Origin: Hevea brasiliensis
Lineage: Eukaryota > Streptophyta > Magnoliopsida > Malpighiales > Euphorbiaceae
Assembly (NCBI RefSeq): GCF_030052815.1
Contig: NW_026614715.1
Span: 1 to 64,000, forward strand
Reading direction: 5' to 3'
Length of the DNA stretch: 64,000 nt
The position numbers were made by a program, and so were the translations under genes. Shown here one piece after another: positions 11,001 to 20,870 of the stretch; positions within the stretch are counted from its first letter, which is position 1, and every line of letters starts with the position of its first letter. The notes beneath the pieces are model-generated. The model searched no databases, was not told where the DNA came from, and saw nothing but the letters and a program-made list of their open reading frames with translations.

Positions 11001-12615
11001 ACTCTCCCTCTCATCTCCATTAAAATACCTCCATTGAAGCTTGTATCCAAGCTTTGAAATCCTTACTAAACTTCAACTTCTCCCATAATTGCTTCATAAA
11101 AACTTGTTCTAGTCACTTGAGAAGGAGATTGGTCATCAAAGAAAGAAGAAAAAAAAAGGAAAGCTTAAAGACACCTAACAAGGTTAGTTATTTAAGATGC
11201 AAAATTAGTTTATTTGTTGTGTTTTTAGCTTGATTAACTTGTAAATAAACTTAAAATGAAATGAAAAAAAATCATTGAGGGACTAAGCTGAAATTTAGCC
11301 AGCATGTGTATGGGGGTTTATTGCATGATTTGAATGGTTTGAATGGGTATATGAACTTTAATTAGTTGAATGGTTATAATTAAAGGTTTTGAAAGTAGCT
11401 AAATGCAAGAGTTTGTGAATTAGGGTTTTGGACATTAGGGTTTAGAGACCAAAAATGTGAGAAACTTGTAAATGATGTTTTGGACCTAATTTGAAGTGAG
11501 AAATGGTCATTTGTGACCAAATGAAGTGTGTAGGAATGGTTGGAGTCAAGGCCAAATTCGGATTGAGTGTGGTCATACTGCTGGCAGCATGACCAAGTCA
11601 ACTTTGAAGGACTAAAAATGAAAATTTACAAGTCCAATTGGTATGAGACCAATTCGGAATGAAAATAGACACTAAATGACACAATTTTCATTTAGGAAGC
11701 ATACCTAAAAAGTGACCAAAACCTAGTGAACAAATTGACCAAACTTGAAAAATCACAGTCTGCCTCTGTACAAACTGACCAAATGAACAGTGTTTGTTCA
11801 TTTGGTCATAACTTGAGCTAAGCAGGTCAAAATGACCTGAATTTTACCAGTGGTTATATGAGATATAGATCTAAAACTTTCATGAAGAACACAAACCCAA
11901 ATTATGCCATTAACCAAGTCATTTGGCCACCCCAATTTGGTGACCTAAAACTGCCAACACAAAAAAATTGCCCAGAATTCTGGGTTGAGTCCAATCCAGC
12001 AGCTGTCGACACCATATTTTGGCCAATCCCCAGAATTAATAAACTTTGAAACCGATCCCCAGTACTAAGTCTCCCTTTGACAGCTAACCACATTTCTGAT
12101 CTCTCTTTGTTAGATAACCACATTTCTGATCTCTCCTCACAAGGAATTGAATCAATGCTAAGTCCTCACATCAGTCAAAGCCTTACCGGTCTATTAAATC
12201 ACTCACCGATCTCTCAAACCCATTGTCGAATCTCCTGACCAGTTAAGTATATTCCTGATCTTTGTTGAGAAACGAAATTGAACTGACACTAGATCTTTGT
12301 TACCATTTTTGTTGCCAATCTCCCTTTCAAAAGTTTAAGAATAATCAAAGGTTCCATTCCGATTTAATGATAATCCCGATGTTAAATGTTCAAGCCAAAT
12401 TTCTAATTTTAATCAAGTCCCGTTTAGCGTTGGTTCCCTACCGTTCTCATGCTCATTGTGTTTTCCGATCTCTCACACTTAGGTTAATAATCACTTTCAG
12501 TTATTTCAACATACTCAGATAATCAAGTGTTTAATAATTTAGAAATGTTCCGATCACAACCATTCATCAAACAAAAGAGGCATTCCATTTCATTTCATTT
12601 CAAAATTTGTACAAG

Positions 12616-14450
12616 TTATTCAGTTGGAGGATCACCCCCAGCCTGATCTACATTTTGTCCGTCTTCTCCCTCACCCTCAGCCTCCTCCTCACTATCCTCA
12701 CCCTCGCCTCCGGGAGCCTGGTCGGCCATCCAAGAGAAGTCCTCCTCTGGGTAACGCTTCTGGAGCTCGGCCAAGAGATCCTTGTGAGCATTCACATAAG
12801 CACCGGCTATTCCTGTCACCATCTCTTCATCTTTTGTCTTAAGCTCCTCAGTAAGGTGAGCGACCCGAGCAGCTTCGTTGGCCCAGAGCGCCTGGACTTC
12901 TCCAAGAGCACAATCCTTTTCAGCCAGAACATGAACCTGTTCGGACAGCTTATCCTCATAGTACTTCATACACCCCTCAATTTGAGATATGTAATCCTGA
13001 GCGGATGAGAGTTGGGATCGGAGGGATGCCACTTCTTGACTCTTCTTCTCGACCTCCTTACCCAAAGTGAGCCTTTTCCTGACTATGTGCTGGTTCACAG
13101 CACTCTACATTCAGACTCATGGATCGAGTCAGAATGTCGTCGAGATTGTCCGGAGACAGTCGATCCCGATCCTCCCGAAGGCAGATGGAAGACCCCAAGA
13201 CTTTGGCAAAACCTGGGTTCTCCCGAACAGTCCGTTTTTTCTCCAGGGAAGCAATCAGCACTTGAGCGCCACGAGGAGGGGGCCTCGCAGAAGGTTGAGA
13301 AGGACCCCCTTCTGTGCTTGGAGCAACTGGAGGAAGTGGAGGCGGCTCTTCTCGTCGAAGAGGAGATCGGACACCGCGATCGGCGGTCCCAAGGTCGAGG
13401 CGCCTCTTTGTATCTCCTGTGTTCATGGTCGGGTTTTTGAAGCAGCCCAACGCTTCATCTCTTTTATCTTCCGAAATCTCTCTTCTTTCTTCCGCTTCTT
13501 GGAACCCTCACCACCCGCCATACCTGCACAAAGAAGAGGTCAGTGAGATCGCTAAGGTCCTGAGATCTGAGATGTAGAAAGTACCAATGCCGAGGTTAGA
13601 GAGCGGAAGCTCGCGATCTTGGCCAGTGATCACCAGATAGTCCAATGATGCAAATTTCTAATCACCGCATCTAAACAGAGAACTTCTCCCTAGCCGCTTG
13701 ATCTTTCGGGCCCATCACCACGGCTCCTCTTCCCTATTCAGAGCGAGATGCTTCAATCAAGGGCCCCGTGCCACCAACACGGAAGCCCTCAAAGCAGTTC
13801 AGATTTTTGCTACTCAGAATGAAGAAGCAGTTCTTCCAATTCTTAAGGGAGAAGGGCAGATCGGTAAAGAGCCCACAATGAGGCTTCGCCTGAAAGAACC
13901 AGTGCTCATCGTCCTTTCGGCTAGTTAGCCTATGCAGTTCGGCAAACACCTTAGCCGTAGGACTGATTCCTTTAGCTCGGCACAGGCCTCGGAAGGCTAC
14001 TAAGATCTGCCACGAGTTAGGGTGAATTTGGGCAATGCACACTCGGTGAAATTTTAAGACCTCTTTGAAGAAGTCGTCCAGAGGGAACCGAAGACGGGCC
14101 TTTAATTGTTCTTCGTAGACCATAATCATATCGTTTTCTTCGAAGAAGTGATCGGCACGAAGATCGCCGTGGCATTTAATTAGCTCGTACGAGTCAGGCC
14201 GAACGTTGTATTCTTGGCTGAACGACTGCAGATCGGTTTCTTGAAGGACCGATGGCAGCTCGTCCAAAGGGAGGTTCTCTCTCCCTGAAGAAGGCGCATG
14301 CCTTGATAATGTCGCTTGTCCCAGAGCTGGAACGGAGACCCTAGGAGGTTCAGGTTGCGCGCTTGGCCCGACTACCTCTACCTCATCGAACGACCATGAA
14401 AACTGAATAGAAGGAGGGCTCGTAGCTCTCTGACCTTCGGCACCGCTCAT
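12616..14450 (-). pseudogene. LTR antisense gene 1, 5' LTR copy (gypsy-type transposon domain + coiled coil)
   Basis: Runs opposite to the retrotransposon inside U3. Start ATG at 14450 (MSGAEGQ); residues about 95-165 contain LRFPLDDFFKEVLKFHRVC and HPNSWQILVAFRGLCRAKG, the signature of the Pfam 'putative gypsy type transposon' family (Transposase_28). Exon 1 would end at 13585. A 61-nt intron (13584-13524) has GT at its start and ttctttgtgcag at its end. Exon 2 carries a Pro-rich linker, a heptad-rich coiled coil (LGKEVEKKSQEVASLRSQL onward), the conserved tail AYVNAHKDLLAELQKRYPEE and an acidic end, stopping at 12616. Frameshifts near 13790 and 13450 break it. Two other copies (30306-32134, 40329-46371) let the intended frame be judged. 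Function is unknown; related antisense ORFs have been reported in Tat-lineage elements, but not usually inside the LTR to my knowledge. Confidence 0.8.
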
Positions 14451-14598
14451 TTTCAAAGGAAATAAAGATTTTAAACTAAAAAGAAAGATCAAAGCCCCAT
14501 CGAGTCCGATCGTGTCGGAGGAACTTGAGAAAATGAGAGGATTTCTGGTTGTTCGCGAGACCGAAATGACATAAGAGAGCGAATGGCTGGCCCTCCTC

Positions 14599-14606
14599 TA
14601 TTTATA
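14599..14606 (-). promoter_or_regulatory. TATA box for antisense gene 1 (5' LTR copy)
   Basis: The minus strand reads gagTATAAATAgagg, a canonical plant TATA, about 150 bases upstream of the ATG at 14450. That leaves room for a start site near 14570 and a ~120-nt leader. The same box is conserved at 32286-32293 and 55691-55698. Confidence 0.65.
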
Positions 14607-14867
14607 CTCATCCAAGCATTTAATGCTCACTGCCCTAGGCGGCGATCGGTTAATCTGGATTCGCCAAATTGCTCGACATTTCCCAAGAATATTCTAGATA
14701 CCTCACAAAGAGGTCGGCTAGGTAAGGATCGACGGATTAAAAGGGATACTTTGAATTGCAGATCGGATAAGTGTCATTCAGGTAAAGAACCAGATCGGAT
14801 AATCACATTAGAGATCGGAAAATAATCAATACAATAATAATAAGATGATAATCGACAAAATGAAGTC

Positions 14868-14873
14868 TTTATT
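14868..14873 (-). promoter_or_regulatory. Possible poly(A) signal for antisense gene 2
   Basis: The minus strand reads AATAAA about 200 bases past the end of antisense gene 2, followed by T-rich sequence. The motif is also present in the 3' LTR copy near 32548. The match is short, so confidence is low. Confidence 0.35.
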
Positions 14874-14878
14874 TTCAA

Positions 14879-15010
14879 AAGATCGGATTACATCATTTGG
14901 GCGATCTCTAGGGATCGGATTACATTAAAATTGGATTACATCATTTCTGTGATCTCTAGAGATCGGATTACATTGAAAACAAAATACATCATTTGGGCGA
15001 TCTCTAGGGA
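14879..15010. repeat. ~60-bp tandem repeat with GATCTCTAGAGATC palindrome
   Basis: About two and a half units containing gatcggattaca, tcatttgggcgatctctag and a palindrome of gatctctagagatc type. It lies between the two antisense genes. Equivalent arrays stand at 32561-32695 and 55977-56085, where the palindrome is 16 bp (55997-56012). It could be a terminator or insulator for the antisense units, or an LTR subrepeat. Confidence 0.7.
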
Positions 15011-15070
15011 CCGAATGTCACATTGTGATCGATCCAAAGGGGTGTCACTAACCGTAATCGAGGCGCTCAT

Positions 15071-15311
15071 TTAACACCCAATGTGGTGAGAAGTCGAATA
15101 AACTTGGAAGAGCAACCGCCAAGAGTCGGGAACATCAACAATTTGCTCACCAAAATCGGTTCTCCGATTATGCCGCTTGAACGACTCGAGATCGGCACAA
15201 CCGAGGTCCGCAATCCAGACGGTTAATTGATTCGCCTTCACCATCATCGATAAGGTCATCACGATTATTCGATCACTGGTCATGAGTTTTAGTCGGGAAT
15301 AAAAGGTCCAT
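15071..15311 (-). pseudogene. LTR antisense gene 2, 5' LTR copy (unrecognised small protein)
   Basis: Start ATG at 15311, about 90 bases after the predicted start site of the antisense TATA at 15429. The recognisable stretch is DRIIVMTLS followed by NQLT, and it ends LLF-VYSTSHHIGC in the open frame 15283-15071. A lost base group near 15280 breaks the frame compared with the other copies. Across copies, conserved segments are GDRIIVMTLS, RTSVVPISSRSTGIIGEPI and FIRLLTTLGV. I recognise no family. No signal peptide or membrane segment is evident in the conserved part. Conservation between copies that differ at many bases is the main argument that it is a gene. Confidence 0.5.
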
Positions 15312-15428
15312 CAAAAGATCAAAACCACAATCTCGCGAACAACGGTTTAACGATCATTTAATAACTAGAATAGGAAAGTAAAGAAGAAAAGAGGAAAATC
15401 GGATGGAGAAAGTTTTTGGGTCGTGGGT

Positions 15429-15436
15429 ATATATAG
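15429..15436 (-). promoter_or_regulatory. TATA box for antisense gene 2 (5' LTR copy)
   Basis: The minus strand reads cccctaTATATAccc upstream of the ATG at 15311. The box is conserved at 33151-33158 and 56642-56649, always at a similar distance from the same ORF. Confidence 0.55.
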
Positions 15437-16033
15437 GGGAAATCAAGCATTTATTGCTTAGCGTAAAACAAAGCGACGCTTCTGGAATCGAGGAATTAAT
15501 GCTTTGACCGACCGGCCCGTTAAGGGAAGTATTGGAATAATAGAGATCGGAAGAGGGGAGATCAGTATGAAAGATCAGAGAAGGACCATGTTAAGAAGGT
15601 CGGAAAGGAAGAGAGAGCAGAAAACGAAAGGGCGCCACCGCCACCATAATCGTGAGCCGAGGTAGTTAAAGCATTGCCAGTAAAATCTCAACCGCACGCC
15701 CCGACCGCCCACATTTCTCGACATGTGTACGTCAGATCAAGATCAGACATCCTAATCTCCACCGTTGATCCAAATTGTAAGGACGAGCCCAGAGCCCTTG
15801 GATCAAAGAAGAAGATGACAAAACCAGTGCCTTTCACTTCTAGCCCTTGGATTGCCCCGGACAAGAGAATTTGGGGCCATCAGATTAGAGGAGGAAGAAG
15901 ACAAATATTCTGAAATGGATCTCGCCACTGCTCGATTTTCTTTAATTCTTGAGCTTAGGATTATGTCCCTTGAAATCTTGACCCTCCATCTCCTTAGGAT
16001 AGATCCCGACCCTTCAAGGAGAACACCGGTCCC

Positions 16034-16040
16034 TATAAAT
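16034..16040 (+). promoter_or_regulatory. Sense TATA box of the Ogre 5' LTR
   Basis: ggtccCTATAAATact stands at the likely U3/R boundary. The box is conserved at 33749-33756 and 57278-57285. Transcription would start about 30 bases on, near the 'actgttcaaggga' stretch, and drive the genomic RNA. 15437-16033 is upstream U3 with no gene. Confidence 0.7.
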
Positions 16041-16439
16041 ACTGCATGAAAAACTGTTCAAGGGACGGAAAAAAGATAGAAAAAGGCAGTGATCATAGTG
16101 GAAGAACTCTGAAACTTAATTCAGTTCGTTACTCTGCTATTTTAGCTTTCATAAGAAAAACTTTGGAAACCAGTTTTCTGAAGTGTTTTCTTGCAAAGGG
16201 ATTTTTGAATACCAAATTCTTCATTTTCAAATTGCTCATTATCCTGTGACACTCTCACCTTTTGTCTTTGTTATCTTCTATTTCCATTCATATTGTCCAA
16301 GTTCAACTCCATTCAAGATTGGTTATTTTGACTGTTTACATTTTAACAAAGAATCCTTCATTTCGAGAGTAACCTTAGTCCTCCAAATTATCAACTCGCA
16401 AATCTGTTACATTATGTGATTCCATAGTTAGTTTATTAG

Positions 16440-16465
16440 ATTCGACTCCTACAGTGAGTGCTATA
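16440..16465 (+). promoter_or_regulatory. Splice-donor-like motif in Ogre R/U5
   Basis: The 3' LTR and solo LTR copies read ctACAG|GTGAGT (34164-34173, 57700-57710), an almost ideal donor. In this 5' LTR the site reads acagtgagtg, one G short. It may serve a leader intron ending at the acceptor 18608-18609. The rest of 16041-17040 is R/U5 without a gene. Confidence 0.45.
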
Positions 16466-17040
16466 TCGTTATTTTATCAAATGTTCTTCTTTATTCACGT
16501 ATTTCATTTATTCTTTTTGTTTGTAATTTTCACCAAGTTTATACTTTATTTTAAACACTGAGGCGTCATTCTCGAGTTTACTTCTTTGTTAATCAGTTTA
16601 TTCTTTGATTTATCTTCATTACTTCTTAGCACAGAGTTCTGGTCCCGACAAATAGAGAAGTAACTAAACAAAATGTAGGTAACGGCAACTTAAAAGTCCT
16701 TTTATAATGATAAAAGGTCTAAATAATAAGACAGGAAATGGTGAAGCCAAATCACGAGGACAATTCCATAGGTCATTAGGCGAGATGTCATAAGACAAAA
16801 TGGAACCAAACCTTGGATAACTAAATAGAATAGATCGGGCATTAATAAGTATTGGTAAGGCGACCACATGGGAGGTCGGTACATTCAGTCTAGTATCCCC
16901 CGTCTAGTCACAAGGTATCAATTAGCTAAAAGAAGCCTTATCCCCAGCACCTTTGAATGCCAGAATCCTTAGCTTTAAGACATGTAGCTGACATTAAGAT
17001 TCGGAGATCTAAAAGTCCCTTTCGTGCCCTGTTAATTTAA

Positions 17041-17370
17041 AAGAGATCAGAGGAGAGCTCTTATCCGATTCTCAACTTAAAATTCCAATAGACATTTAAA
17101 AGAGATCGGAGGAGAGTTCTTATCCGATTCTCAGCTCAAAATTTTTAATAAGTACTTAAAAGAGATCGGAGGAGAGTTCTTATCCGTTTCTCGATCTAAA
17201 ATTTCCATAAACATTTAAAAGGAGATCGGAGGAGAGTTCTTATCCGATCTTCGAGCTAAAATTTTAATAAATACTTAAAGGAGATCGGAGGAGGGTTCTT
17301 ATCCGATCTCCAATCAGAATTTTAATAAATATTTAAAAGAGATCGGAGGAGAGTTCTTATCCGATTCTCA
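17041..17370 (+). repeat. LTR hairpin repeat array, 6 units of ~59 bp
   Basis: Units begin near 17041, 17101, 17161, 17222, 17281 and 17338. Each contains gagatcgga, a ~12-base loop ggagagttctta and the complement tccgat(t)ctc, so each can fold into a 9-bp hairpin, followed by an AT-rich spacer. The 3' LTR has six units and the solo LTR nine. Confidence 0.88.
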
Positions 17371-17776
17371 CACCAAATTTTAACCTGTGCGCAAAAATAA
17401 TCCCAAAACCCAAAATGATATGCGACGTCAATTCACTGAGGTTGTCTCATTTACTTATGTATCTGGGTAATCCAAATTTAGTGAAAAATCAAATATTCCT
17501 TTGGTCAAAAGGATTAACATTCCCATTCAAGCCCTCCTAACTAATGCAAAGTTAAATCTACTTACCCTTATTAAGGGACGAGGCGGGGTGCCTAACACCT
17601 TCCCCACCCGTTTATGGACCCCGAACCTAGAATCTCTGCCTTGAAGTGGTTTCATTTCAATTTATCTTCATAAACGGTTTTCTTTAATTTCCCTCAAAAT
17701 TAAAGTGGCGACTCCTCACTCTTTCCCACTTCGGTGAGGGTTCGTTCAGGCAACCGCAAAATACCTTGCGACAGCT

Positions 17777-17795
17777 TGGCGACTCCACTGGGGAC
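17777..17795 (+). other. Ogre primer binding site
   Basis: TGGCGACTCCACTGGGGAC begins three bases after the LTR end. It matches the PBS type reported for Ogre elements (complementary to a tRNA-Arg 3' end). It primes minus-strand DNA synthesis. Confidence 0.8.
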
Positions 17796-18657
17796 TCTTG
17801 AGATTTAACCCCGGTCTAGAGGTCCAAAAGTAGATTTAATTTTTCAATCAAATTATAGTTAGGTGGGCTCACCCGGCAATATTTTATGTGTTAATTTTTG
17901 TCTATTCCTACTAACTGTTCCGCTTGTTTTGCTTGTTTTGCTTGTTTTATTCCCTACAGTGCCCTCCGTTTCAAAAAAAAGGAAAAAGGAAAAATGGGAA
18001 GAATAAAATCCCCCTGAAATGGGAAGAGGTAAAGGTGTCCCTGCACACACTGAACACTCACACGATGTCCTCACACACTTCGGCCCTATACCCGGGCTTT
18101 CTTACCCTTTTAGGAAAGTAGGAGGGGGTCATGTAGAGGTACCTGTGGGTTTTACCCCGTTAGTATCCATGAAGGCTTCTGCTCAAATTGAAACTCGTTC
18201 TACCCACTGTGATACTCGTGGAATTTTCCCGATAATATCATGGTTATAGAATGGGGCTCTCATCACATGAGGGGCAATTTGGGAACCTGTGGCTTTTAGA
18301 AAATTAGACCTTGAGCTAAACTATCACAATAGCTGAAAGCCGTAGTAAGCTATCTTATAAGATAGAACTATCCAATTAGGTAGCACTCATCCGGTATCAG
18401 GAATCTCCCTATGTTAGGACAAAAGGGACATACTTACTCTTACCCTATTCTGTTTATTTTACTTTGTTCTTACTTTTAAGGGTAATCTTGAATTATATCG
18501 TTAAGAAAACCTGCACATTTTCCTACTTTGATAAATGTGTGGGTACCACTCTGCCAACAATATAATACAAGATTACCTGAATTTATCCTGCTAACGAGTT
18601 TTTCCGCAGGCATCACCAAACCAAAAGTCTGTAAAAAGGATAGGCATCATTTTTATC
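17796..18657 (+). other. Ogre 5' leader
   Basis: Untranslated leader between PBS and ORF1. It has T-rich stretches ending in acceptor-like sequences: ttttattccctacag near 17960 and gagtttttccgcag at 18596-18609, just before the ORF1 ATG. Short ORFs at 17924-18249 have no recognisable product. Confidence 0.6.
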
Positions 18658-20535
18658 ATGGCATCCTCGAGTCAGTCGGCAGAAGAAGTTCATAATGCTA
18701 AACTTTGGTCCAAATCAACTCATACTCCAGTACCCCCGCAAAATGATGTTTCCAAGGCACATGCTAGCTTACTACCTTCATGGGATCTGAATAAAATTGA
18801 GGTCAGAATGAACAGCCTCGAGGGTCTGTCTAATGGTTGGAGGTCGCTTCCTGATCAGGTCAAGGCACGATTTGAAAAGAAGTACGGGAAGATTGCAACC
18901 CTTATGCGAGTCAAGGTCCAAATCCCGGCATTAAAGGCCATGTCGCGCTTGGAGTCCTAAGTACGGTATTCTCTTTCAATGACATTGATACGCCTCCCAC
19001 TATGGAAGAATATCAGGCATTACTAGAGATTCTTTATTCAACACAGAATCGGATCTATCTACACCTTGAGCATAGGCAGACCTGGAAACAATTAACACAT
19101 TTGTTGGGTATTCCTTCGGAGGAGGCAAAGTCAAAAGAAACTGTCAAAGGGAACACGCATGGATGGTACTGGACCTACCTCGAGAAGCGGTTAGATCAAT
19201 ACCTCCAAGAGAAACGGTGGGATCAAGCTCGTGAGCACTCGCATTAGGAATCTATGGCCTGATTTTGTTCCTGCCCATTAGGAATCATAACTCGCAAAGA
19301 CGGTGGAAGTATTCTAGGCGAGAAAGGTAGGAGGTCAATCCGATACCGCAATTCTTGCGGAGACCTTATTAACCCTTACCTACTGCAGAAAACAGGGCAA
19401 AGGGTCCATTAAGTGTTGTTCTCAATTGTTATATCTCTGGATTATCAGTCACATATGTCCTGTGGAGACAAAGGGATTGACTTGATACCTTGACCAGCCT
19501 CCCATTGAGAAGATGACCTGGTTAGTAATCAGTCCGAAGAATGAACAGCAGTGGCGGGAACAGATTTTGAGTTTCAATAGCCATGATTATTGTTGGAGGA
19601 AGTCAGGTGCCGTGCCAATCCGCTTTGATCAACACGGAGGTAATCGGTGTCCCTAATCGGAGTAACCGGATACACAAGTTACACTCCTGCATTGGTAATG
19701 AGGCAGTTTGGCTCAACACAGTCCAGAATCGACATTGAAGAATATCACCAAGGTCATTTCTACCATGAGCTCAAGGAAGAGGAAGGGTTGAAAATGGCTC
19801 GCAGATCCTGGGAAAACATCTCTCTGATGGAAAGGTCGCCTAAAGGTCCAAGTGCCACACGCGATTATCTTGAATGGAGGGCTGGCAGGGACCGAGAACA
19901 CTCAATCAGAGAATTCAAGACAATGACTTCGCCGGAACGTCCTATTAGAAGAAGCTGATAGCCATTTGATAAACTCACTACAAAAGGCAAACACCGAAAA
20001 CTCGCAACTGCAAGAACAAATAAAACAGTTGGAGGACAAACAGCAGATTCTCAAGAGGAAAGTAAGAAGGCTCAGGGAAGAGGCAAGGGCCGAAAAGATG
20101 GGTTTTGAAGAGCAAGAGATACGGTGGGAAAAGGAAAAAAACTCTCTCTACGCTGTAATGAAAGAAGTAGAAGCACATAATAATAAGATTCAGGAAAAAA
20201 CGAAATACCAAGAGATACTCATTGAAGAGTATAAACAAGAAAACAAAAAGAAGAAGCTCGAATTGAAAGAACAGGCATTACTCATTAACGACATTCTGAA
20301 AGAGTGTGCTGAGGAAAGGGAAGAGAAGGAAAAACAAGCTGCTCTCTATCAAGAGCTGAAAAAGAACGTTGACTAGCTGGAGAGAACAATAGCACAGGGA
20401 AAACAAGAGCTATTACCTGAATCCGAGTATGCTCTGAAAGCATTCAACCCTGCCAAACAAGAAGAAAGGATATATGAGTATCTCAGAAAATGCCATCTCA
20501 TTATAAAGAACCTCCCAGAGCCTAGACCGATGTAA
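18658..20535 (+). pseudogene. Ogre ORF1 (DUF7745-like domain + coiled coil)
   Basis: The extra protein that Ogre elements carry upstream of gag; its role is unknown. It starts MASSSQSAEEVHNAK. Open pieces at 18658-18960, 19002-19247, 19647-19958 and 19966-20376 are parts of one protein broken by small indels. The first parts (ARFEKKYGKIATLMRVKV, then PTMEEYQALLEILYSTQN, TWKQLTHLLGI, GWYWTYLEKRLDQYLQE) fit the DUF7745 family common in such elements. The last part is a long Lys/Glu-rich coiled coil (about 130 residues). A TAG at 20374 replaces an expected CAG; the frame then continues through AQGKQELLPESEYALKAFN to a TAA at 20533-20535. The minus ORF 20238-19978 is only its antisense shadow. 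Confidence 0.8.
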
Positions 20536-20870
20536 AGAATACGGTGTACGAATTATTCAGTTAATGAAATGATTTTTGGACCATTGTTTAGCAAATTTGT
20601 GAATGAATAATATGACTCCCGTAAGAACTTCCTCGCTAGGGTTATGTGAAAAATTGAGTGCGCTATATGGACAAGTGTCATAAATGCGCATTCAATCCAG
20701 TCATTCACGGTCAGACTATCGAACGATGCCATGATAAAGTTAATGCAATCATCCTTTCGCAGATTTCATTCTGGCTCCCAAACGCCACTGTATCCTTCGT
20801 CCAAACCAGGACTTTTAGTTTTTTTTTTTACAAAATTTGAAATTCATTAAAAACCTTTTTTTCCCTACAG
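20536..20870 (+). other. ORF1-gag spacer, ends in a strong splice acceptor
   Basis: No coding similarity was seen. It ends ccttttttttccctacag at 20870, an excellent plant 3' splice site, directly followed by the frame leading into gag. This suggests gag may be translated from a spliced RNA. I could not fix the matching donor. Confidence 0.45.

Larger units (their letters stand above)
12004..17773 (+). mobile_element. Ogre 5' LTR (5770 bp)
   Basis: Begins TGTCGACACC and ends TTGCGACA. Order along the plus strand: outer U3 with many cgatctc motifs (12004-12600), antisense gene 1 (12616-14450), tandem 60-bp repeat (14879-15010), antisense gene 2 (about 15070-15311), U3 promoter (TATA at 16034), R/U5 with a splice-donor-like motif, hairpin repeat array (17041-17370), and a U5 end with the conserved cccacttcggtgag block. 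The length is near the top of the range known for plant LTRs. 12041-12130 has a short local duplication around 'ccacatttctgatctctc'. Confidence 0.93.

Noticed and set aside
12607..13008. Plus-strand ORFs in the LTRs (also 13012-13577, 30297-31245, 44669-45517)
   Set aside because: Shadows of antisense gene 1: high GC and the minus-strand frame has the recognisable domain, coiled coil and matching copies.
19978..20238. Minus-strand hydrophobic ORF, apparent membrane protein
   Set aside because: Exact antisense of the Lys/Glu-rich coiled coil of ORF1; complementary codons give Phe/Leu runs by chance.
18658..20535. Host gene for a coiled-coil protein
   Set aside because: It lies between the PBS and gag of a 23.5-kb element and matches the ORF1 known from Ogre elements.
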